Assembly (NCBI RefSeq): GCF_003369795.1
Contig: NZ_CP026730.1
Coordinates: 620,001 to 684,000 of the forward strand
Length of the DNA stretch: 64,000 nt
Reading direction: 5' to 3'
From: Streptomyces sp. CB09001
Lineage (GTDB): Bacteria; Actinomycetota; Actinomycetes; Streptomycetales; Streptomycetaceae
The translations under genes and the position numbers were made by a program. Under the pieces are notes generated by a model. It made no database searches. It was not told the origin of the DNA and worked only from the letters and a program-made list of their open reading frames with translations. Positions 58,644-64,000 of the stretch are shown piece by piece (position 1 is the stretch's first letter; each line of letters begins with the position of its first letter).

Positions 58644-59777
58644 TCAGGCGATGGCGAGTGGCCGGTCCGCCAGGTACGCGGAGAACGGGGCGGTCATCCT
58701 GGAGCGCGACGGCGGGTGCAGGGAGAGTCCGTTGGCGCAGGCGGCCAGGTGGCCCACCTCGTCGGACGTCATGAAGTTGAGGCCGCCGAGGAGTTCGACC
58801 GCGCGCGGGACGACTCGGGCGATGGCGTCCTGGACGCCGTAGCGCGCGTACAACGCCTGTGCGAGCGCCGACTCGTCGAGGTCACCGGCGTCGATACGCC
58901 GGGCGACGCCCTCGGCGGTGGCCATGGCGGCCTCGGTCTCGACGAAGAGGCGTACGCGCTCGTGCTCGGGGATCCGGTCGTTCAGCAGCACCCGCTCCAC
59001 CAGCGCGCTCGCGGCGCCGAGGTAGCTGCCCGTCATCAGCGTCTGGAACCAGATCAGACCGGCTGTCTGAAGTTCGTCGAGCTGTTCGCCGGAGGTCGTC
59101 GCGGTGCGCAGCAGGAGTTCCGGCGGTACGAGGACGTCGGTGAGCGTGACCTGTTCGCTCTCGGCCCCGGCGAGGAAGGCGCTGGACCAGAAGCCGCTGA
59201 CGCTCATCCCCTCGCTCTCCGCGGGCACGAGGGCTACGGCGAGTTCGTCGCCCTGCCCGTCCTCGCGCGGGATCAGCACGCTGGCGGTGAGCACGTCCAT
59301 GGAGTGGGCCAGGCTGCACGGCCGTTTGACGCCGTTGATCCGGACGCCGTCCGCGGTCACCGTGGCGGTCATCGACGGGTCGAGGATGCCCGCGCCGCTG
59401 CGGCCCTCGGCGAAGCCGGAGGCGATCACGCGGTTGGACGAGGCCACGCCCTCGATCAGCATCCATTCCAAGCCGTCGCCGAGGCCGCCGATCCCGACCA
59501 GGGTGGCCATGGAGAAGTGATGCATGGTGGTGGCCACGGCCAGGGACGGCGAGCGGCTGCCGATGGCCCGCTGCACGCGCAGCGCGTCGAGCGCGGTGGC
59601 GCCCCGGCCCTGGTGGGCCTCGGGGACGAGCAGTCCTGGACCGCCGCTGTCCCGGAAGTGCCGGATGCCCGGGCTGCCCGGCCGCTCCAGTTCCATCAGC
59701 GGGGCCTCGCGCAGGGCGGGGTCCAGTTCGGGCAGCAGCTTCGCGAGGGTGGCGCGTTCACGCTCTAGGAATCTCAT
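58644..59777 (-). CDS. Acyl-CoA dehydrogenase-like flavoprotein
   Basis: About 377 residues from ATG 59777 (GGAGGA upstream). ACAD pattern: GGPGLLVPEAHQGRGATALDALRVQRAIG, SLAVATTMHHF, ASGFAEGRSGAGIL, VRINGVKRPCSLAHSMDVLTASVLI in the beta domain, then a C-terminal helical domain with AVELLGGLNFMTSDEVGHLAAC. The catalytic base cannot be placed with confidence. It could introduce a double bond or oxidise the acyl/amine chain. Confidence 0.85.
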   Translation of the reverse strand: MRFLERERATLAKLLPELDPALREAPLMELERPGSPGIRHFRDSGGPGLLVPEAHQGRGATALDALRVQRAIGSRSPSLAVATTMHHFSMATLVGIGGLGDGLEWMLIEGVASSNRVIASGFAEGRSGAGILDPSMTATVTADGVRINGVKRPCSLAHSMDVLTASVLIPREDGQGDELAVALVPAESEGMSVSGFWSSAFLAGAESEQVTLTDVLVPPELLLRTATTSGEQLDELQTAGLIWFQTLMTGSYLGAASALVERVLLNDRIPEHERVRLFVETEAAMATAEGVARRIDAGDLDESALAQALYARYGVQDAIARVVPRAVELLGGLNFMTSDEVGHLAACANGLSLHPPSRSRMTAPFSAYLADRPLAIA

Positions 59778-59849
59778 GGGCGTGCGGTCCTCCAGGATGG
59801 GATGAATACGGAATCGGGGCGGCACTCGCGCGGCCGTGGACGCGGTGGC

Positions 59850-60812
59850 TCAGAGGGCGTTGGTGGCGCGCAGCAACTGCCAGACCGCGCCGGGGCGGGG
59901 CCTGCCGCGGAAGGCGATGTACTCCGGCAGGACCACGTGCGGGGCCCACTTCTGCTTGTACTCGAGCTGGGAGGCCGCCGGGTAGATCGCGTCGCCGTGC
60001 TCGGCCAGGAGACGGGCGAACCGGGTGAACATACGGCTGGCACCGGGCAGTTCGTGCTCCGGGTCGAGCCCGGTGAACGGGGTGAAGCCGAAGTGCAGCC
60101 AGCCCGCTCCCTCGGCGGTGAGCCGTTCCACGACGGTGGCGTTGAGCGCCTCCATCACGCCGGGCGGAGCGTCGGGGCGGCGCCGGCTGAGGTCGTGCAG
60201 CCAGCCGGAGCGGCTGCCGTAGACCGGCGAGTAGTTGATGTAGCCGGCCGTCTCGCCGTCGATCCGGCCGACGAACAGACGGCGGTGCCGCTGCAGACTC
60301 CCGTTGCGCTGGCCGACGAGGAAGCGCAGCTCCTTGACGTGCCGGCCCTTGTCCCGCAGCCAGCACTGGTCGATCCGGTCCAGTTCGGCGCAGTCGTCGC
60401 CGGCCATGACCTCGGCGACTTCCAGGCCCGCCCGCCGGGCGCGCGAGATCTTGTTCCGCAGCCGGACGAACCGTGAGCCGCGCAGCGTGAAACGGCTCAG
60501 GTCGACCGCGTACGACGCCCCGAGCTGGTTGACCGTGAAGCCGTGCGCCGCGTACAGCTCGGCGTCCGCCCGCTGCAGTTGCACGGCGACCAGACGGCGG
60601 CCGGCGTGGGCGGCGAACGCGTCCAGCAGGCGTGCACGGTGTTCCGGCGCGGTGAACGGGCCGCCGAATTGCAGCACGTAGCGGCCCGAGGTGCGATAGG
60701 CGCAGGCGCCGTCGAACCCGCCGTCGTGGAAGTACGCGTTCCCGCTGTTGAGGGCGAGAAAGGAACTGGGGTTGTCGCTGTGCGCGGCGAGTGTGTCAAG
60801 CACGGACGGCAT
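59850..60812 (-). CDS. DUF2156/MprF C-terminal-like acyltransferase (GNAT fold)
   Basis: About 320 residues from ATG 60812. Features: DNPSSFLALNSGNAYFHDGGFDGACAYR at the N-terminus, RSRFVRLRNKISRARRAGLEV-like positively charged segment, ETAGYINYSPVYG, and GWLHFGFTPFTGL, matching the lysylphosphatidylglycerol-synthetase C-terminal/DUF2156 family. Those enzymes move aminoacyl or acyl groups to lipids. Unlike MprF it is soluble, but the preceding gene encodes a small membrane protein and overlaps it by 17 bp, which may be its anchor. Confidence 0.85.
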   Translation of the reverse strand: MPSVLDTLAAHSDNPSSFLALNSGNAYFHDGGFDGACAYRTSGRYVLQFGGPFTAPEHRARLLDAFAAHAGRRLVAVQLQRADAELYAAHGFTVNQLGASYAVDLSRFTLRGSRFVRLRNKISRARRAGLEVAEVMAGDDCAELDRIDQCWLRDKGRHVKELRFLVGQRNGSLQRHRRLFVGRIDGETAGYINYSPVYGSRSGWLHDLSRRRPDAPPGVMEALNATVVERLTAEGAGWLHFGFTPFTGLDPEHELPGASRMFTRFARLLAEHGDAIYPAASQLEYKQKWAPHVVLPEYIAFRGRPRPGAVWQLLRATNAL

Positions 60813-61302
60813 CGGCGTCCTCCACGGCGGGCCGCGCGGCGGCGCTTTCCCCGGAATCCGCCGCCGAGTGGTACCGCTGCTCGAACCTGCGGAACTCCGG
60901 GGTGGTTTCCGGCTCGAAGGCGACACCGAAGGGTTTGAGGGAGTTCCCGAAGAGGGCCCGGTCGCCCATGAGGTGGATCGGGAGGGCCAGCAGGGCCCAT
61001 TCCGGCCGGACGAACAGCGCCCACGCCCCCGCCAGGACACCCCCTGTGACCAGGCTGTGCATGGTGTTGTAGGCCACGTAGCAGGCGCGCGGAACGTGTC
61101 CGTCCGGGCTGCGCCGGAAGGCGATCGCGCCGGGCAGGTATCCGACGGCGTCGATCACCGCGAACAGCAGCACGAAGACGGCCCAGCGGATTTCCGTGAG
61201 GTGCTGGAACGCGAGCACCAGCGATACGGTGAGAAAGCCCAGCCATTCGAGTCGGGAGAGAGCGAAGGTGGTCTTCGTCTCGAAACGGTTCTTGGCGTCC
61301 AC
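60796..61302 (-). CDS. Small integral membrane protein, unknown function
   Basis: 168 residues from GTG 61302 (AGGAG 6 bp upstream). About four membrane segments (LEWLGFLTVSLVLAF, WAVFVLLFAVIDAVGYLPG, SLVTGGVLAGAWALFV, WALLALPIHLMGD) and a soluble tail (PETTPEFRRFEQRYHSAA). I do not recognise the family. It is the first gene of the leftward tailoring unit and is translationally coupled to the DUF2156 gene. Confidence 0.85.
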   Translation of the reverse strand: MDAKNRFETKTTFALSRLEWLGFLTVSLVLAFQHLTEIRWAVFVLLFAVIDAVGYLPGAIAFRRSPDGHVPRACYVAYNTMHSLVTGGVLAGAWALFVRPEWALLALPIHLMGDRALFGNSLKPFGVAFEPETTPEFRRFEQRYHSAADSGESAAARPAVEDADAVRA

Positions 61303-61463
61303 GGGCGCTCCTGGATTGCGCGTACGATTCCGGGGCGCGGTCTCGGCCTGCCCCCTCGCTGTGGTCTGTCACTCCGGTTTACGCACCAGCGGGTCCAACC
61401 CCTCGTAAAGTGGGGATGATTGAGAAGGCGTGGTGCAGACGTGATGTTCGGGGGGCTTCTTTC
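61303..61463. promoter_or_regulatory. Divergent promoter region of unit C and the MocR gene
   Basis: A 161-bp gap between divergent starts. It contains GTGGTCTGTC (61361-61370) and GGGTCCAACC (61391-61400), which share a GGTC core about 29 bp apart in direct orientation; MocR-type regulators often bind direct repeats. This is a candidate only. Confidence 0.4.
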
Positions 61464-62939
61464 ATGACGCCGTCGACCGGTCCGGGCGACCCTCCTGGCG
61501 GCCCTCCGGGCTCCGCCGCCGGCAGCGCGGCCTGGGAGTTGCTGCTGCCCGCCGTCTCGGCACCGGCACGCGCGCGTGGCCGCGCCTTGCAGGAGGCCCT
61601 GCGCGACGCGGTCCGCTCGGGCCGGCTCACGCCGGGCACCCGCCTCCCGTCCAGCCGGGACCTGGCGGCCGACCTCAAGGTGTCGCGGGGGCTGGTGACG
61701 GAGGCATACGAGCAGCTGACGGCCGAGGGCTATCTGCGCAGCGGGCGGGGCGCGGGGACGTGGGTGGGGGACGCCGTACGGGCCGCCCGTCCGCGCGCGC
61801 GTGATCTCGCCCCGCGCTCCCCCGCCGATCGTGTCGACTTCGTGCCGGGGACACCGGATCTGTCGCTCTTCCCGCGCTCGGCGTGGGCCGCCGCGCAGCG
61901 GGGCGTGCTGACGGAGCTGCCGCACGAGAGCCTCGGCTACCCCGACCCGCGCGGCCTGCCCCGGCTGCGGACCGCGCTGGCCGAGCTGCTCGCGCGGCGC
62001 CGGGGCGTGGTGGCCGACCCGGAACGGATCATGGTGGTCTCCGGCGTGGCTCAGGCCACCTCGCTGCTGGCGGGCGTGCTCCACGCGCTCGGGACGCGCA
62101 CCGCCGGTGTCGAGGACCCCGGCAGCCCTCAGCACCACGCCCTGTACGCCGCGGCGGGCCTCGGCACCGTGCCCCTCCCCCTGGACGACGAGGGCCTCGC
62201 CACGGACCCGCTGTACGCGTCGGGCGTCCGGCTCGTGGTGACGACACCGGCCCACCAGTTCCCCACCGGGATCGCCTACTCGGCGCGGCGGCGCACCGAA
62301 CTGCTCGACTGGGCACGGTCCGTGGACGGCCTCGTTTTGGAGGACGACTACGACGGCGACTTCCGTTACGACCGTGCCCCCGTGGGCGCGCTCCAGGGGC
62401 TCGACCCGGAACGCGTCGCCTATACGGGCTCGGTGAGCAAGTCGCTGGCCCCGGGGCTGCGGCTGGGCTGGCTGCTGGTGCCCGACTGGCTGGCGGACGC
62501 CGTCGTCGAACGCAAGCGCACCACCGACCTGGGGCACCCGGCCCTCGACCAGGCTCTCTTCGCCCGCTTCGTCGAGCGCGGCGACTACGACCGCCAGCTC
62601 CGTGTCTGTCAGCGCGCCTACCGTGAGCGCCGCGACGCCCTGGTGGACGCGCTGGCCGAGCACTTTCCCGGCGCACGGGTCACCGGCATCGCCGCCGGCC
62701 TGCACGCCATCGCCACGCTTCCGGAGCGGTACGGGCCCGAGGACGGGTTCCTCGCGCGCGTGGGCGAGGCCGGCGTCGCGGTCCGCGGCCTGGCGGCGTA
62801 CGGGCACGGCGGGGCGGCCGGGGGCCCGGGGGCAGGTGGTCCGGCGGCGGGCGAGGAGGTGCGGCTGGTGCTGGGGTACGCGCACCTGACGCCGGGACGG
62901 ATCCGGGCGGGGCTGGAGAGGATGGCCCGGGCGGTGTGA
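61464..62939 (+). CDS. MocR/PdxR-type regulator (GntR HTH fused to aminotransferase-like domain)
   Basis: About 491 residues from ATG 61464 with a GGGGGG site upstream; an earlier GTG at 61410 is less likely. HTH: LQEALRDAVRSGRLTPGTRLPSSRDLAADLKVSRGLVTEAYEQL. The class I aminotransferase-like domain has GYPDPRGLPRLR, EDDYDGDFRYD and the PLP lysine in SVSKSLAPGLRLGW (about 326). Such proteins sense PLP or an amino compound. It is divergent from unit C, which contains a PLP aminotransferase, so control of that unit is plausible. Confidence 0.92.
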   Translation: MTPSTGPGDPPGGPPGSAAGSAAWELLLPAVSAPARARGRALQEALRDAVRSGRLTPGTRLPSSRDLAADLKVSRGLVTEAYEQLTAEGYLRSGRGAGTWVGDAVRAARPRARDLAPRSPADRVDFVPGTPDLSLFPRSAWAAAQRGVLTELPHESLGYPDPRGLPRLRTALAELLARRRGVVADPERIMVVSGVAQATSLLAGVLHALGTRTAGVEDPGSPQHHALYAAAGLGTVPLPLDDEGLATDPLYASGVRLVVTTPAHQFPTGIAYSARRRTELLDWARSVDGLVLEDDYDGDFRYDRAPVGALQGLDPERVAYTGSVSKSLAPGLRLGWLLVPDWLADAVVERKRTTDLGHPALDQALFARFVERGDYDRQLRVCQRAYRERRDALVDALAEHFPGARVTGIAAGLHAIATLPERYGPEDGFLARVGEAGVAVRGLAAYGHGGAAGGPGAGGPAAGEEVRLVLGYAHLTPGRIRAGLERMARAV

Positions 62940-62988
62940 CGCTGGCCCTGCCACACGCGAGCGACGATCCGCCCGGGCCGTCCGGGTT

Positions 62989-62999
62989 GTTCACCCGCA
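62989..62999 (+). promoter_or_regulatory. PHO-box-like unit GTTCACCCGCA upstream of the PhoD gene
   Basis: It matches the GTTCACC core of the 11-bp PhoP direct-repeat unit of Streptomyces and lies 87 bp before a phosphatase start. The adjacent 11-mers on both sides do not match well, so only one unit is evident. Confidence 0.4.
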
Positions 63000-63085
63000 A
63001 TTTCCGTGGGCGCCTCGCCGTGCCAGTAGGTCTGGCTTCACACCGGCCCGGACACTGGCCGAATTCCGTCTCTGGAGGCGCATCC

Positions 63086-64000
63086 ATGTCACCACGTCGT
63101 CCGTTGCCCGGCCGCCGCGGCGTCCTGCGCGGTTCGCTCGCCGCGTCGGCCGCCCTGACCCTGCCCACCGCCCTCGGGGCGGCGCCGGCGTTCGCCCGTT
63201 CCGGGCGGCCGGGGGCGGGCTGGGGCGTGCAGGCCGGAGACGTGACCTCGCACTCCGGTCTGGTGTGGGTGCGGTCCGACCGGCCGGCCCGGATGATCGT
63301 CGAGACGTCCGCGACCGAGTCGTTCCGCCACCCCCACCGCTGGCACGGTCCGCTGCTCGGGCGCGGCACCGACTTCACCGGCACCACCCGGCTGCGCGGC
63401 CTGCCGCCGGGCGAGCAGATCCACTACCGCGTGCTCCTCGCCGACCCGGACGACCCGCGCCGCACCGGCGAGCCGGTCACCGGCACCTTCCGCACCGTGC
63501 CGGTCCGCCGGCGCGACGGCGTGCGCTTCGTGTGGTCCGGCGACCTCGCGGGCCAGGGCTGGGGCATCAACCCCGACCTCGGCGGCTACCGCATCTACGA
63601 CGCCATGGGCGCCCTGGACCCGGACTTCTTCCTGTGCAGCGGCGACAACATCTACGCCGACGGCCCCATCGCGGAGACGGCCGCCCTGCCCGACGGCGGC
63701 ACCTGGCGGAACATCACTACCGAGGAGAAGTCCAAGGTCGCCGAGACCCTCGCCGAGTTCCGCGGCAACTTCCGCTACAACCTGCTCGACGAGAACCTGC
63801 GGCGCTTCAACGCGCGGGTTCCGTCGATCATCCAGTGGGACGACCACGAGGTGCGCAACAACTGGTACCCCGGTCAGGTGATCGCGGACACGGACGACCG
63901 GTACACCGAGAAGAGCGTCGACGTCCTGGCCGCCCGCGCCCGGCGCGCGTTCGGCGAGTACTTCCCGGTCTCCACCCTGCGCCCCGGCGCGCGCGAGGGG
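63086..64000 (+). CDS. PhoD-like alkaline phosphatase/phosphodiesterase, N-terminal part (runs off the window)
   Basis: ATG 63086 with GGAGG 8 bp upstream; the frame is open to base 64000. The N-terminus PGRRGVLRGSLAASAALTLP is a Tat signal with twin arginines at about 10-11. A beta-rich PhoD N-terminal domain follows (WGVQAGDVTSHSGLVWVRSD, HYRVLL), then metal-site motifs GDNIYADGP and IQWDDHEVRNNW. PhoD enzymes are exported Ca/Fe phosphodiesterases or phosphomonoesterases made under phosphate starvation. Confidence 0.93.
   Translation, partial: MSPRRPLPGRRGVLRGSLAASAALTLPTALGAAPAFARSGRPGAGWGVQAGDVTSHSGLVWVRSDRPARMIVETSATESFRHPHRWHGPLLGRGTDFTGTTRLRGLPPGEQIHYRVLLADPDDPRRTGEPVTGTFRTVPVRRRDGVRFVWSGDLAGQGWGINPDLGGYRIYDAMGALDPDFFLCSGDNIYADGPIAETAALPDGGTWRNITTEEKSKVAETLAEFRGNFRYNLLDENLRRFNARVPSIIQWDDHEVRNNWYPGQVIADTDDRYTEKSVDVLAARARRAFGEYFPVSTLRPGAREG

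Noticed and set aside
1..64000. tRNA, rRNA, CRISPR arrays, phage attachment sites and replication origins
   Set aside because: Reading through the window I found no sequence with the structure of any of these; covariance or repeat-finding software would be needed to exclude small RNAs.

Overview
The window is high-GC DNA with strong third-position G/C bias, GTG/TTG starts, frequent ATGA/GTGA/TGATG stop-start overlaps, a Tat-type exported phosphatase, ECF sigma factors and MbtH/NRPS genes. All of this points to an actinomycete, most likely Streptomyces. I had no database access; family names rest on motifs I can read.

Region 1 (1-23.5 kb, all minus strand) is part of a non-ribosomal peptide cluster read right to left: a winged-helix regulator, an MFS exporter, a free-standing carrier protein, an MbtH-like protein, NRPS1 (C-A-T-C-A-T-C-A-T-TE), NRPS2 (A with a methyltransferase-like insert-T-C-A-T-E-C), a LOG-family protein, and NRPS3, which starts with an A domain and leaves the window at base 1. 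Gene order is not assembly order: the TE-bearing last modules are transcribed first. The binding pockets suggest Gly-like for the first A domain of NRPS2 and Ser-like for NRPS3; the other four are not assigned. Two C domains of NRPS1 share an almost identical segment of about 540 bp. A frameshifted IS630-like transposase remnant marks the right edge.

Region 2 (24-37 kb) holds mostly housekeeping or regulatory genes: a FUSC-type membrane protein flanked by a 21-bp near-repeat, a RidA protein, a GNAT acetyltransferase, an ABC-2 exporter divergent from a NarL-type two-component system, a ROK regulator convergent with a GntR/UTRA regulator, an ECF41-like sigma factor and an alpha/beta hydrolase.

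Region 3 (37-61.3 kb) is an unusual lipid-type cluster in three transcription units. Unit A (minus, 45.2-36.9 kb) encodes an acyl-thioester reductase, two ACPs, KAS III, KAS II, a branched-chain 2-oxoacid dehydrogenase-like E1alpha/E1beta/E2 set and a lipase. Unit B (plus, 45.6-52.1 kb) encodes an HD-domain protein, a flavin halogenase-like monooxygenase, an ECF sigma factor, a low-complexity Asn-Pro-Leu-Ala repeat protein, an ABC1/UbiB-like kinase and a SAM methyltransferase. Unit C (minus, 61.3-52.2 kb) encodes a small membrane protein, a DUF2156-type acyltransferase, an acyl-CoA dehydrogenase-like flavoprotein, a second acyl reductase-like SDR, a class III aminotransferase, an SRPBCC protein, a flavin reductase, a frameshifted FAD oxidoreductase and a WS/DGAT-like acyltransferase. 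Unit A resembles, from memory and unchecked, the uncharacterised type II FAS locus of S. coelicolor around SCO1265-SCO1273. My inference is that the region makes a branched-chain-primed acyl chain that is reduced to an aldehyde, perhaps aminated, esterified and oxidatively tailored.

Region 4 (61.4-64 kb) has a MocR/PdxR-type regulator divergent from unit C and the start of a PhoD-like phosphatase preceded by a PHO-box-like half site.
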